Of a stretch of 64,000 bases of DNA, positions 1 through 9,780 are shown piece after piece; position 1 is the stretch's first letter; every line of letters begins with the position of its first letter. Both the position numbers and the translations under genes were made by a program. The DNA is from JABSOG01 sp965277695 (lineage in GTDB: Bacteria > Pseudomonadota > Gammaproteobacteria > Enterobacterales > Alteromonadaceae), in NCBI GenBank assembly GCA_965277695.1, contig CBDIDQ010000014.1, positions 1 through 64,000 on the forward strand. The letters run 5' to 3'. The notes beneath the pieces were generated by a model that was given only the letters and a program-made list of their open reading frames with translations, made no database searches and was not told the origin of the DNA.

Positions 1-194
1 CTTTTAATAAAGTAATGATTAAATGAACCATCAGGTAAAGGGGTTCCTGTCGGGACGAGTTCCCACAACTGATTGTCGGTGCCACTGGTTTTACGCGGGT
101 AACTGATGATAGGGGTTCTAGCTGCGGTACTTGCCCCCTCGATATCTAAGACGTTACCGTTAAGTTTGCTGGTAATAAAGTAATAGTCTGCCAT
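1..194 (-). CDS. Ricin-type beta-trefoil lectin-like protein, N-terminal part (cut by window edge)
   Basis: Reading from the ATG at 194-192, preceded by a GAGG ribosome site, the frame stays open for 64 codons to the window edge. It begins MADYYFITSKLNGNVLDIEG and contains DNQLWELV, the QxW-type signature of ricin/CBM13 beta-trefoil repeats. These fold into sugar-binding modules, so carbohydrate binding is inferred. There is no signal peptide at this start, so the protein is either cytoplasmic or exported by another route. It lies downstream on the same strand as the multicopper oxidase. The rest of the protein and any catalytic partner domain are outside the window. Confidence 0.7.
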   Translation of the reverse strand, partial: MADYYFITSKLNGNVLDIEGASTAARTPIISYPRKTSGTDNQLWELVPTGTPLPDGSFNHYFIK

Positions 195-283
195 GTTGTT
201 ATCCTCGCTGATGCTTCAGCTCTGTTGGTGATAACCGTCAGCAAGTTCACTGGCGGTGATTGTATTGGATGTTAATTTTTTTG

Positions 284-2015
284 CTATGGAGAAATTTCGA
301 CGCTCATCATCATGCCCGCATCTTCATGGTCAAGGTTGTGACAATGCAGTACAAATTTGCCATCAAAGTTTTCGTAGCGCGAGCGTACGGTGATGGCATT
401 CTCTTCTTTCCAGTTGCCACCTTCTTTGGCACCAGAGACCAGTAAAGTGTCTTTCCAGTAGTTAATGACTTGGCCATTGCTCAAGGTTTCTGTTACCTGG
501 AAGGGGTTGACATGAATATGGAATGGATGACTGGCACTGCTGTTTACCTGCGTTTCACTGACCCAGAGGTTCCATAATGTGGCAGTACCAAGTTTTAGTG
601 GTAACGGTGGTGCGCTGGCATTAAACACTTGGCCATTAACGGTTTTGTCACCGTTATCTTCATTGGCAAAATAGACTTTTTTGGTGACAAAATTGCCGTT
701 ACTGTCAGTAAGCAGTTCACTGTCAGGGATAAGTTCATAAGGGTTGTCGAAAGTGCTATTGGTGATGTCAGGCATGTCTGGTGTTGTTTGACTAGAGGCA
801 TTGATTGTCACTGAAGCAATCAGGTTATGTGATTCAGGTGTGCCATAAAGGCTGTCGCCGGCTTCACTGGCATCATCAACCAGATAAATTTTACACTCGC
901 CAGTCGTTTGTGGACAGACTGCGCTGCGTGATGGCATTTGGAATAAAATATCACTGCGATAACCCGGCTGTAGGGTGACTAGGTTAGTCGATGGCTGGAT
1001 GGCACTACCCATGTTGATACCGTCTCTGGCATATTCGATAAAATCCAAGCGATTGCCGTTGACGTCTTCGACTCTGAAATTGACGGTGGCAAAAACGCCG
1101 GATTGGATCAAGCGCCAATGATGAATATCGCCTTCATTAGCGGTAATATTAGGTAAGCATTGACCGTTAATGGCATTAGTGATCGGTATACCTGCGGCGG
1201 AATTACCACACAAGGGGATGTCATTACCATCGGCGTCGGTCTCAACTGAAAGTTGTTGCAAAATCATTATTTTGTCTCTATCGCCTGTTACCCCAAAGTT
1301 GCTGGCTAACCAATCATCAGTGGCACCTTTGAGAATTAACGCACCTGCCATGCCATTTTTCACTTGCGGAGAAGTGGAACCATGTAAATGTGCATGTAAC
1401 CAATGGGTACCCGGTGCATGATCTGGGCGAAGCGCAAACTGATAGTCAGAAACAGTATTTGAAGGCGGTAAATGTAAAAAAAACATCATCAGAGCCTGGT
1501 TTTGGAGACACATGGAAACCATGGGTGTGTAGGTTGGTACACTGGTCTATATTGGCACTGCTGTGATCCATACAATCATAACTGCCATTAACTGGCCCTA
1601 AAGCGTTGGTAAAACCAATATTTAATGTCGCCGGGGGTAAATTTTCACCCACTCTCATGATGTAGGCGGGACCTATTGGGCGGCTATCGGGGGCTGCGGT
1701 AGAATCGGAATAAGATTTCACATTGACTTGATAGCCATTGACGCATTTGTCCAGTGGCAGCGCGGTTAATTGTGTGGTGATCTGTCCGTCAGCACCAGCG
1801 GTAACGCTTGGTGGGTCTTGTAGTTCTTGACTGAACACCGTACAGCTGGGTGAGTCAGCAACTTCGACATAGCCGTTTGAAGCCGCCATTGAGACGATGT
1901 TGTTAACCAGCTGACTACTACTGCTTGAGGTGGTGCCGCAGGATGCCAGTATGAGGCTGGACAGGGCGGTTATTAATAGTCGTGGTCCGGTGTTTTTTCG
2001 GGTGAATAGATTCAT
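284..2015 (-). pseudogene. Multicopper oxidase lipoprotein, frameshifted in a T8 run
   Basis: Copper-dependent oxidase that would couple one-electron substrate oxidation to reduction of O2 to water, probably outer-membrane anchored. The N-terminal part starts MNLFTRKNTG after an AGGA site and has a lipobox (LASC). All four copper motifs are present but split over two frames: LHTHGFH in the first; HWLHAHLHG, HPFHIHVNPF and HCHNLDHEDAGM (type-1 site with axial Met) in the second. The frames join at 1476-1483, where the coding strand has eight T. Seven T would read DDVFLHLPPSNT straight through. Either the gene is inactivated, the run is phase-variable, or the sequence has an error. The oxidase family is certain; the substrate is unknown. 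Confidence 0.85.
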
Positions 2016-2047
2016 ATTTCTTTCCTGCCTTTACTATCAATATTGAT

Positions 2048-2884
2048 TCATTGCCGGGCGTGGTGGCAGTATGCTGGCGTCTTCAATGCCCCATGGCGGG
2101 TTGTCGATATGGCCATACCAGGCCGCTTTGGGGGGGTGTCGGTGATGGCTTTTTTCACCTTGATCCAAATTTGATTACCCCAGTCGTAATGCCAGTACAA
2201 AATCGGGTCGTTAAGAAAATCTTCTTTGGTAAACGCCCAGTCCAGCATCCGCCGATTGAGCAAGCGGATATCATCTTTTTCGATCAAACCCTTATCGAGT
2301 TGATGTTCAAAATAGTCGGTTTTGCTGATCGGGTTAATTTCTTCAAATTTAGAGCCCATATTCAGCAGTTGGTGAGTGTTAATATCCCGTAAAGTCACAT
2401 CAACCGATGAACCGGTGATATGGATCGGAAAAGTTCGGGTGTCGAGTTTGTCGAATTTACGCGGGTCGCGAACATAACCTAGGGCATAGTTACGACAATC
2501 ATCTTCGCTGGCATTGGGGATTTCTGAGCGACCTCGTTCGTAGAAAAAATGCCAGAGTCCCTGTTGGCATTCAATCGGGCGGTAGGCGTCTAAAATCAGC
2601 AATTCAGCGCCAAAAGGCCGCAGGTTCTCGTTCACCTGCATCAGTTTCTCGACGTAGGTTTTGCGTAACCAGCCTTCTTGTCGACTGCCTTGGATCGCTT
2701 TGAAATAAGGTGCATTGGAGCCGTCACTGACCGCATGATAAGACTCAAAAGCAATATTATAGTCTGCAAGGTTGACCATAGGTTCATGAAATAACGGGTT
2801 GGTATCATCAACCGGGATTAAATGATGTGAACCGCTAATCTGTTCACGTTCGATAAAAGGCACTCTGTAATCGATGTTAAACAT
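2048..2884 (-). CDS. M15D-family D-alanyl-D-alanine dipeptidase-like protein (DdpX/VanX type), catalytic Glu apparently missing
   Basis: 278 residues, no signal peptide, so predicted cytoplasmic like VanX/DdpX. LLILDAYRP (residues 95-103) is the conserved strand before the metal site. H155-ITG-SSV-D162 matches the HxxGxxxD zinc ligands, and WHYDWGNQ (231-238) supplies the third His. VanX enzymes have EWWH there, with Glu as catalytic base. Here the same place reads LYWH, so Leu229 replaces Glu. Hydrolysis of D-Ala-D-Ala is therefore doubtful, and a related or non-catalytic role is possible. It sits 15 nt downstream of the phosphoribosyltransferase gene, probably in the same transcript. Confidence 0.75.
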   Translation of the reverse strand: MFNIDYRVPFIEREQISGSHHLIPVDDTNPLFHEPMVNLADYNIAFESYHAVSDGSNAPYFKAIQGSRQEGWLRKTYVEKLMQVNENLRPFGAELLILDAYRPIECQQGLWHFFYERGRSEIPNASEDDCRNYALGYVRDPRKFDKLDTRTFPIHITGSSVDVTLRDINTHQLLNMGSKFEEINPISKTDYFEHQLDKGLIEKDDIRLLNRRMLDWAFTKEDFLNDPILYWHYDWGNQIWIKVKKAITDTPPKRPGMAISTTRHGALKTPAYCHHARQ

Positions 2885-2899
2885 GTGATTGTCTCTTTT

Positions 2900-3802
2900 T
2901 TAACTGCTCTGGGCGATTTGTTTCAACAGGTTAAATTTTTCGGCAAAAAACTCGCCTTCATAACGGCCTTCTCTGGTGGCAAAATCTAGCACCTGTTGTT
3001 GTCTTGGCTTGTCAATCTGGCGCAGCAGGTGTTCAAACTGATCAGTTTCATGGGTGAACAGTCGTGAAATACAGCGGGCGGTATAATTGACGTCATTAGA
3101 GGTAAAAACGGCTTGATACTCTTCTAGGGTTTGCACTTTGGCGGTATTGATTCGGTGTTCGACCTGAGGGTCGTCGAGGCCCAGTTGCTTTTCGACTTCG
3201 AAGATATATAACCATTGCAAGTCGGCTACGCCAACGCGATCAAATGATTGCTGCATGAATTCCTGCTGGGTGCCAGTGACCCGGATATCATTGACCACAA
3301 TGATGCCACAATCTTTAAATTCGTCGCCTCGGATCACGATGTCGTCATCACCGTGATGCAGGCGGGTGCGTTCTTTGATCCGCTGCTCAATGGAGTTGTT
3401 GGAGTATTCGTAAAAGGTTTTAAAGTCGTTGGCATCTTTAATCGCCATACGCTGTTTTGGCACTTTGAGGTCAATTTGTTTGAGCTTGTCTGCCAGTGCG
3501 GGTTGTTGTTTCAATTGTTCAAATATTTTCCAGCAAATGTAATTGGCGGCTGCGGGGATCACATTGTGGGGAGGAGCGGTGATGATCCACTGCTTAATCT
3601 GCGGATTAGCCTCAATATGGGCTATGGCTAAAGGAGCCAGTTGGTCGGCGAAAAAGGCGATGTCGGTTTTGCTTCCCAACTTCATCAGCGGATAGTGTTT
3701 GGCCAGTGGTTGTTTGAGTGTCTCTGCCATTGATGCTCTTTCAATGGTTTTGAGGCAAGTGAGCACGGTAGGGGCTCTTTTGAGTTGTTCTGAGTGAGTC
3801 AT
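2900..3802 (-). CDS. Phosphoribosyltransferase-fold protein of unknown substrate
   Basis: 300 residues. The segment IIVVNDIRVTGTQQ (about residues 167-180) fits the type-I PRTase PRPP-binding loop (two hydrophobic strands, acidic pair, then TGT), although the usual DD is ND here. The preceding IITAPPHNVIPAA (73-85) resembles the pyrophosphate loop region. The C-terminal 100 residues are helical and charged and resemble nothing I can name. An AAGGA site lies 7 nt before the ATG. Similar stand-alone PRTases occur in stress or tellurite-type gene clusters, but nothing here fixes the base or acceptor. It lies between the haem-c protein and the M15 protein on the same strand. Confidence 0.6.
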   Translation of the reverse strand: MTHSEQLKRAPTVLTCLKTIERASMAETLKQPLAKHYPLMKLGSKTDIAFFADQLAPLAIAHIEANPQIKQWIITAPPHNVIPAAANYICWKIFEQLKQQPALADKLKQIDLKVPKQRMAIKDANDFKTFYEYSNNSIEQRIKERTRLHHGDDDIVIRGDEFKDCGIIVVNDIRVTGTQQEFMQQSFDRVGVADLQWLYIFEVEKQLGLDDPQVEHRINTAKVQTLEEYQAVFTSNDVNYTARCISRLFTHETDQFEHLLRQIDKPRQQQVLDFATREGRYEGEFFAEKFNLLKQIAQSS

Positions 3803-3895
3803 GAGGTGTTCCTTGAGGGCTACCGGGTTAATGTGCCCTCAGTTGAGGGCACTTTATCCCGCAGAGGGCTTATTAGAGGGCTTATTAAGACAGGC

Positions 3896-5594
3896 TTATT
3901 GATCGTAAGCGCTGCTTTTGGCCATGGCTTTGTTATGTGCCGCTACTGCCGCTGCACTCAAGGCGCTTGAAGGCACACTATCTACTTCTTTACCATTACC
4001 TAATACACCACTGGCAAGGAAGCTGAAATCGCGACCGGTTTGTTGCGCTCGGCCATGACAGCCCTGACAACCACCCATGGTGTATTTGGCAGCAGGTACC
4101 GCTTGACCATAAACCAAGTTTTCAGAAATGTTGGCTGACAAGCTACCGTCATTACGTTCGTTGCCGAAAGTATAAGTATTGCCACTTTGAGTCGGACCAC
4201 TGACACCACCTCTGAATAGCTGCACCCCGGGCTGGCTGCTTTCAACCACGATGTTGGCAAGGTAATAATCAAAGGTGTTTTGATCACTGGTGGGGTTGGC
4301 TTGTACGCCTTTCAACCGATAATTAGCCCAAATGTTATTACTGTCGCTGGCTTTTATTTTGCTATAAACATCATTGTTGACATCGTTAACTTCTTTGGTA
4401 ATGGTTTTAGGTTGGATCACCGTAGTGTAACCGCCATCCCAAATATTGTTGGGCGCAGCACCAGCATTAGGCAGGCGATAAGTCGCCAGCTGGTTGTTGG
4501 CTGGTGGCAGGTTGGGTTCATTGATGTAATAAGCGCCATTGGCATTGGCCGAATAGCTCTGGGTATTACCACTGTCATAAGTCAGCTGATTATAGGCCAG
4601 CTGGAAAGCTGGGTCGGTAATGTAGTTTTGCTGATTCCGGGTGACGGCATCGACATGTTCAAAGGTGGTAAAGATAAATGACTGATAGTTAGCGGTTTTT
4701 TGAATGATATGTAAGGCTATCATAGCAAATTGTTCGGTAACAGCGTGAGGCACACCATCAGCGCCGGCAGTATAATAAGTCGCTGGAGCCTGATGATAAT
4801 CGGCCGGGTTAGAGTTTTTTATATCACGAACCCGACGCCAAGCTGATTTGACTTCTAGTACGTTGTTCGGGAAAACAATCGATCGAGTGTCTGATGGTTT
4901 GAAAGGCACATCCCAAACATAACGAGTTTCTGGGGTGTTGACTTTAGCCATATATAAAACCGGGAAATTCGGGTTGTTGGAGTTTCTGAAATACAGGTAG
5001 TTCTGGCCGATTTCGTTGGTTTCATCCAGATTAACGTATTGACCATTGACAGTGTAGGGGACGTTAGCCTTGGTGCTTTCATCAACATAATAAGTGTAAT
5101 AGGTTGGTGTATTACCGATTGGCGATGGCGGTTTGGCGATCAGATTAGGATTGGTGCTATTTTGTACGTTTGCCCCGGCGTTAACATTAGCGGTGGTGTT
5201 GGCAACCACATAATAGGGGAAGGCTTCGGTACGGTGATAGAGACTTTCAAAAACGGTTGGGTTACTCAGTGTTGGGGTTTTGCCGGTGTCAATAAAGCTC
5301 TTGTTGTGATCCGGTTGTGCTCGACCTGCGCCGTTGCTCAAAGTGGGCTAGGGTTTGCTGATTAGAGGCGATAAATAAACGCCAAGCATAGTTAGCCAGT
5401 TCGGTATGACTGGCCCCGACGGCAATATCTGTGGGGTAAGGAAAACCATCCTGATTTAATTCAGCCACTGTGATCGGACTGCCACTATTAGTAGCATTCG
5501 CATAGTAGGGTAAAGCCGTTAATAAACTGGCTGACATTAGTGCGCTTAGGGTGGTGAGTTTGAATAGTTTGTTGATAGGTTTGGACGCTTTCAT
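3896..5594 (-). pseudogene. Secreted monohaem cytochrome c-like protein, frameshifted near the N-terminus
   Basis: Starts MKASKPINKLFK with a GGAG site and a Sec signal peptide ending near ANA. The N-terminal frame (5289-5594) reads NYAWRLFIASNQQTLAHF and then stops. The rest of the protein (to 3896, 480 residues) continues in another frame from SNGAGRAQPDHNKSF. Removing one base near 5340 joins them. A single CQGCH haem-c motif lies near the C-terminus, about 55 residues from the end. The opening W-R-x-F-I-A-x-N region resembles a family of uncharacterised secreted cytochrome-like proteins. Periplasmic electron transfer is inferred, partner unknown. A TTG at 5341 could in principle restart the C-terminal part, but without export. 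Confidence 0.7.
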
Positions 5595-5691
5595 GGAATA
5601 ACTCCGTGGTAGTCGTTTTTGTTTTTACGGTAAACCCGCTACATAAGTCTAGAATGACCCAAGAACGTAGCGGGAATGGTCTGGTTCCTTA

Positions 5692-6306
5692 TCAGGCTTC
5701 GGCGGGCACGCTCCAGTCACTGCCTGCGGGGATCTCGCCTTTTTTCAGTGGCGGCATATACTCAACCGTGAAATTCTCTTCTAGCGAGGCGACCCACAAG
5801 CGAGTAGATAAGTTGACCTTGTATAATTCAAACAGTCGATCATCTTCTTTGGTCTTTTCGTTATAGACTTGGCGGTCAATCAGTTCATAGAACTCTTGAG
5901 GAACAAAATCTTCACGCAGACTGACATGGGCAGTTCTTTCGCCGTCGCTGACCCACCATTCAAACTTCATTTCGCTGTTGCAGCGGTTTTCACAGTTGGG
6001 GTTTTGCATCACGGTGAGACGGTCATTCTCTTTGCATTTGGTGACAAAATCGAGTGAGTCGAGTACCCCAGGACCTGGGTGACCACTAACCACGGTGAGG
6101 TTGTCACGACTCCAAAGTTTATCATCAGACAAGGCTTTGGCGGCCATCTGCATCGCTCGGTAACCTACGGCAGTGCCCCACCATAGTGAGCTTTTATGAT
6201 TGGTCATTGACCCTTGATAGTCGACGGTAACAACTTCGCCGTTATCAACAACGCTGACAAAAACCCCTTCTGTTGGAGTGTATTCTTTGGTTGAAAAGTT
6301 ACTCAT
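5692..6306 (-). CDS. FmdE-like protein encoded beside hypE
   Basis: 204 residues from the ATG at 6306, which has an AGGAA site. An in-frame ATG six codons upstream is less likely. The stretch WWGTAVGYRAMQMAAKAL followed by SGHPGPGVLDSLDF resembles the start of FmdE domains (a GH-x-x-PG element next to a helix with GYRA), but the order is altered. NPNCENRC (about residues 107-114) could hold a metal. FmdE-type domains occur beside molybdenum and hydrogenase-type genes, so a metal-handling or redox role is plausible but unproven. The gene is 132 nt downstream of hypE on the same strand and probably belongs to the hyp transcript. Assignment to FmdE is weak. Confidence 0.5.
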   Translation of the reverse strand: MSNFSTKEYTPTEGVFVSVVDNGEVVTVDYQGSMTNHKSSLWWGTAVGYRAMQMAAKALSDDKLWSRDNLTVVSGHPGPGVLDSLDFVTKCKENDRLTVMQNPNCENRCNSEMKFEWWVSDGERTAHVSLREDFVPQEFYELIDRQVYNEKTKEDDRLFELYKVNLSTRLWVASLEENFTVEYMPPLKKGEIPAGSDWSVPAEA

Positions 6307-6438
6307 GATTGTTCCTTTCGGCAATTAACAGTTAGTAATTGCCTTGTTTTATTAAATGATAAATTGTTTGTTCATGATGGGTTTCGCCTCTGGCTCACCC
6401 ATGCTACTGTTTTCCACAAGCTCAATAGATATTGATGA

Positions 6439-7524
6439 TTAGCAAATACGTGGTAATTGCTCGCCAATCAGCATATCGACGATACGACTGCCACCAAATC
6501 CGGTTTTCATGTGAACACGTCCAGCACGGCCACCTTCAAGGATTTTGCCGATTTGCGTCGCGTCTTTGCCATATTTGTGATCACGCATGGCTGATAATGC
6601 CGCTTCGGTTTCTTCCTCTGGTACCACCATTACTATTTTGCCTTCGTTGGCCAGATACAAAGGGTCAAGGCCGAGAATTTCACAGAAACCTTTTACCTCA
6701 GTACGAATAGGGGTGTCTTCTTCGACAATCTCAATAGCGACCGCAGATGATTCGGCGATTTCATTGAGCACTGAGGCAATACCACCCCGAGTCGCATCAC
6801 GAATGAAGCGGGTATTTGGTGCGGCTGCCAGTACATCCTGAATGATCCCCTGCAACGGTGCACAGTCACTTTCAATCGGACTTTCAAGGTTCATGTCACC
6901 ACGGGCATTGAGGATCGCCGCACCATGGTCACCAAGGAAACCGTTAACCAAAATGTTGTCACCGGGTTTGCACTTTTCACAACCCATCTGGAATTTTTCG
7001 TTGATAACACCAACACCAGCGGTATTGATAAAAATTTTGTCACAGCTGCCACGGTCAACCACTTTGGTGTCACCGGTGACAATCATCACACCCGCTTCTT
7101 TGGCCGTTCGGGCCATAGAGTCACAAATTTTGCGTAATTGTTCTACTTCCATACCTTCTTCAATGATCATCCCGCATGTGAGATACAGTGGTGTAGCACC
7201 ACCAACGGCTAAATCATTGACAGTGCCGCAAATTGAAATCTTGCCAATGTCACCACCGGGAAACTCAATCGGGGTGATAACATAAGAATCTGTGGTCATG
7301 GCCAGTCGGTCGCCAATTTTGGCCAGATCTTTGAGTTCAAAGCGGGCCTGATCTTCCAAAGTGTTTAATGCTGGATTATCAAAGGCGGTAATAAAAACAT
7401 CATCAATCAAGTCACGCATGGCTTTACCGCCGCCACCATGGGCGAGGGTGATCACTTTACTGACCAATTTGCCGTGGCGTACTTTGGTATCGGTTTGGTC
7501 TTTTTCGTCAATACTCATAATCAT
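6439..7524 (-). CDS. hypE: Hydrogenase maturation protein HypE (carbamoyl dehydratase)
   Basis: HypE accepts a carbamoyl group from HypF on its C-terminal cysteine and dehydrates it with ATP to a thiocyanate, the source of the cyanide ligands of the [NiFe] site iron. 361 residues, full length. ITLAHGGGGKAMRDL at the N-terminus is the PurM-like ATP-binding signature, and the protein ends PRIC, with the essential terminal Cys. Two ATGs two codons apart can start it; AAAGG is better spaced for the second (7518). It follows hypD by 51 nt on the same strand. The gene is intact, in contrast to hypF. Confidence 0.97.
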   Translation of the reverse strand: MIMSIDEKDQTDTKVRHGKLVSKVITLAHGGGGKAMRDLIDDVFITAFDNPALNTLEDQARFELKDLAKIGDRLAMTTDSYVITPIEFPGGDIGKISICGTVNDLAVGGATPLYLTCGMIIEEGMEVEQLRKICDSMARTAKEAGVMIVTGDTKVVDRGSCDKIFINTAGVGVINEKFQMGCEKCKPGDNILVNGFLGDHGAAILNARGDMNLESPIESDCAPLQGIIQDVLAAAPNTRFIRDATRGGIASVLNEIAESSAVAIEIVEEDTPIRTEVKGFCEILGLDPLYLANEGKIVMVVPEEETEAALSAMRDHKYGKDATQIGKILEGGRAGRVHMKTGFGGSRIVDMLIGEQLPRIC

Positions 7525-7575
7525 TTACCTTTTATTTGTTACCTTTATACTAGGTTTTTTGTTAGCTCAAATGGG

Positions 7576-8709
7576 TTAGCTGACTTCTACGGTATCAATG
7601 ACTTTTTCACCGTAGCGATAATAAGCGGCACAGGCTCCTTCACTAGACACCATCAAGGCACCTAATGGGGTTTCTGGCGTACAAGCTTTACCAAACACTT
7701 TACAATCCCAAGGTTTGATAACACCCTTAAGCACTTCGCCACACTGACAAGATTTGGGGTCGGCAATGGCGATTGATTGGACGTCGAATTTCACCTCAGC
7801 GTCATAAGCGGCATATTCTTCGGTTAATTTCACCCCAGAATGGTCAATAGAGCCTAACCCCCGCCATTCGAAAAACTCACGTAATTCAAATACTTCACCG
7901 ATAGCATCAAGTGCTACGTTGTTACCTGATTTTGGTACAACGCGGTTGTATTGGTTTTCAATAGTGGATTCGCCACTTTCGAGTTGCTTGAGCACCATCC
8001 ATAACGATTGTAAAATATCTAGCGGTTCAAACCCGGCGACAACAACTGGCTTGCCATAATGTTCAGCAATAAAGTCATAAGGGTCATTACCAATAACCAT
8101 GCTAACGTGGCCGGGGCCAAGGAAACCGTCAAGTTGCAAGTCTGGTGAATCCAGCACCGCTTTGATGGTCGGAATGATGGTGATGTGGTTGCAAAATAAT
8201 GAGAAGTTGGTGATCCCCTCTTTTTTCGCTTGCAAAATGGTTAAGGCGGTACTTGGCATGGTGGTCTCAAAACCTAAACCAAAGAACACCACTTCTTTGT
8301 CAGGATTTTTGCGAGCTAAACTTAATGCATCCAATGGTGAATACACCATACGCACATCACAGCCTTCGGCTTTGGCCTGCAACAGGCTTTTTTTCGAGCC
8401 AGGTACTCGCATCGCGTCGCCAAAGGTGGTGAAAATTACATTTTCATGCTCGGCGATTTCGACACAATCATCAACACGTCCCATCGGTAATACACAAACC
8501 GGACAGCCCGGACCGTGGATCAGTTCAATACTTGGCGGTAACATGTTTTCAATGCCGTAGCGAAAAATAGAGTGGGTATGGCCGCCGCAAACTTCCATAA
8601 TATAAATTGGCCGAGTGCGGCCTACACTGAGCTTTTCGGCAATTTGGTTAATTTCATGGATCAGGGTCTTGGCTTTGTCCGGGTCACGGAACTCATCAAC
8701 ATATTTCAT
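7576..8709 (-). CDS. hypD: Hydrogenase maturation protein HypD
   Basis: Iron-sulfur scaffold that, with HypC, carries the iron while CN and CO ligands are attached. 377 residues, normal length. Conserved elements in order: EVCGGHTHSIFRYG (about residues 39-52), HGPGCPVCVLP (about 64-74), FGLGFETTMPST, GPGHVSMVIG, then the C-terminal cysteines CQCGEVLKG, WDCKVFGKAC that bind the [4Fe-4S] cluster. A GGAA site precedes the ATG. It sits between the SIS gene and hypE in a tight same-strand run. Confidence 0.97.
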   Translation of the reverse strand: MKYVDEFRDPDKAKTLIHEINQIAEKLSVGRTRPIYIMEVCGGHTHSIFRYGIENMLPPSIELIHGPGCPVCVLPMGRVDDCVEIAEHENVIFTTFGDAMRVPGSKKSLLQAKAEGCDVRMVYSPLDALSLARKNPDKEVVFFGLGFETTMPSTALTILQAKKEGITNFSLFCNHITIIPTIKAVLDSPDLQLDGFLGPGHVSMVIGNDPYDFIAEHYGKPVVVAGFEPLDILQSLWMVLKQLESGESTIENQYNRVVPKSGNNVALDAIGEVFELREFFEWRGLGSIDHSGVKLTEEYAAYDAEVKFDVQSIAIADPKSCQCGEVLKGVIKPWDCKVFGKACTPETPLGALMVSSEGACAAYYRYGEKVIDTVEVS

Positions 8710-8740
8710 GGTCTTTTCCTGTGTGTATTCTGGTAAAAGT

Positions 8741-9505
8741 CTATTTATTTTGATTCAAATTGCCACGTTCATCGGCCAATAAGGTATGCACCAAATCCCA
8801 CATTACGTGGTAAATGGCAACATGACATTCTTGTACACGATGAATGCTGTCACTGGGTACAGCGAGGCAGTGATCAAGGCCAATTGTCGCCATTTCTCCG
8901 CCGCTGCCGCCTGCCAGACCAATCGTCTTGGCCCCCATGTCTTTGGCATGTAAAAACGCTTTGATTAAATTATCTGAATTACCGCTGGTGGATACGCCAA
9001 TTAATAAATCAGCGGGTCGTAACATGGCTATAACCTGTCTGAGAAAGACATGACTGAAACCGACATCGTTACCAACAGCCGTCATCAGGGTTTTGTCCAT
9101 GGTTAAATCATGCGCCGCCAACGCTGGGCGTCCAGCAGTGACCGGATGAAGAAACTCCACCGCAATGTGTGAGGCATCTGAACTCGAACCACCATTACCC
9201 ATGGTGTACATTTGCCCACCATTTCGATACATATCGGCAATGGTTTTGGCTGCATCGACCACCGCTTGAGCATGTTCGGCAAAAAAAGCATCGATGACGC
9301 TATGATGTTGTGTCATTTTTTGCGCGACTGATTCTACTAATGCCTGATTCATTGATTCAGGATCTTGCTTCTTGTTGTGCAAAAATGGATAAAGCGCTTG
9401 CAGCTTTCTCTCATTTTGGGTTTGTTGTTTAACCGATTTGGGCATAGGTTCGGACATAGGTTCGGACATAGGTTCGGACATAGCATCGGACATAGGTTCG
9501 GTCAT
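8741..9505 (-). CDS. SIS-domain protein (GmhA/DiaA-like phosphosugar isomerase) inside the hyp operon
   Basis: 254 residues. NGGSSSDASHIAVEF and GVSTSGNSDNLIKA are the two phosphosugar-binding loops of SIS proteins. RVQECHVAIYHVMWD matches the C-terminal helix carrying the catalytic His of sedoheptulose-7-phosphate isomerase GmhA. The first ~24 residues are a repetitive S-E-P-M tail encoded by a 12-bp tandem repeat and are absent from usual GmhA. The start overlaps the hypC stop (ATGA), so translation is coupled. GmhA-like genes occur in some other proteobacterial hyp operons, where their job is not established. Lipopolysaccharide heptose synthesis is the textbook alternative, but no LPS genes are nearby. 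Confidence 0.85.
   Translation of the reverse strand: MTEPMSDAMSEPMSEPMSEPMPKSVKQQTQNERKLQALYPFLHNKKQDPESMNQALVESVAQKMTQHHSVIDAFFAEHAQAVVDAAKTIADMYRNGGQMYTMGNGGSSSDASHIAVEFLHPVTAGRPALAAHDLTMDKTLMTAVGNDVGFSHVFLRQVIAMLRPADLLIGVSTSGNSDNLIKAFLHAKDMGAKTIGLAGGSGGEMATIGLDHCLAVPSDSIHRVQECHVAIYHVMWDLVHTLLADERGNLNQNK
9443..9502. repeat. 12-bp tandem repeat, five units, inside the SIS gene
   Basis: Unit cataggttcgga on the plus strand; three units are perfect, the fourth carries gc for gt plus a neighbour change, and the fifth ends in t. The unit is a multiple of three and so adds four residues (S-E-P-M) per copy without breaking the frame. Copy number could change by slippage. Confidence 0.9.
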
Positions 9506-9780
9506 TGGGCACCTTCTTGCATGGCCGCCATTTCTTCTTGCATTTCCCCCAGCTCGATCAATACCTCAAGAGTGGCGGCGGCCTCGGCGGCATCAATTTT
9601 ACTCATCGCAAATCCGACATGGACTAAAACCCATTCGTCGATATACGTCTCCAGTTGGGCGTCATCCTCAGCAATACAGCTGAGATTAACTTCACGCTGT
9701 ATACCGCCAACGTCAACCATGGCCAATTGCTTTTCATGATTGGTGATACTAACTATTTTTCCTGGAATACCTAAACACAT
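9502..9780 (-). CDS. hypC: Hydrogenase maturation chaperone HypC
   Basis: Small chaperone that carries the Fe(CN)2CO unit from HypD to the hydrogenase large-subunit precursor. The start is set by MCLGIPGK, the invariant HypC N-terminus whose Cys2 is the metal ligand after Met removal, and by AGGAG upstream. A longer frame to 9858 would bury Cys2. 92 residues. The C-terminus (LIELGEMQEEMAAMQEGAQ) is longer and more acidic/Met-rich than minimal HypC. The stop overlaps the SIS start by 4 nt. Confidence 0.95.
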   Translation of the reverse strand: MCLGIPGKIVSITNHEKQLAMVDVGGIQREVNLSCIAEDDAQLETYIDEWVLVHVGFAMSKIDAAEAAATLEVLIELGEMQEEMAAMQEGAQ

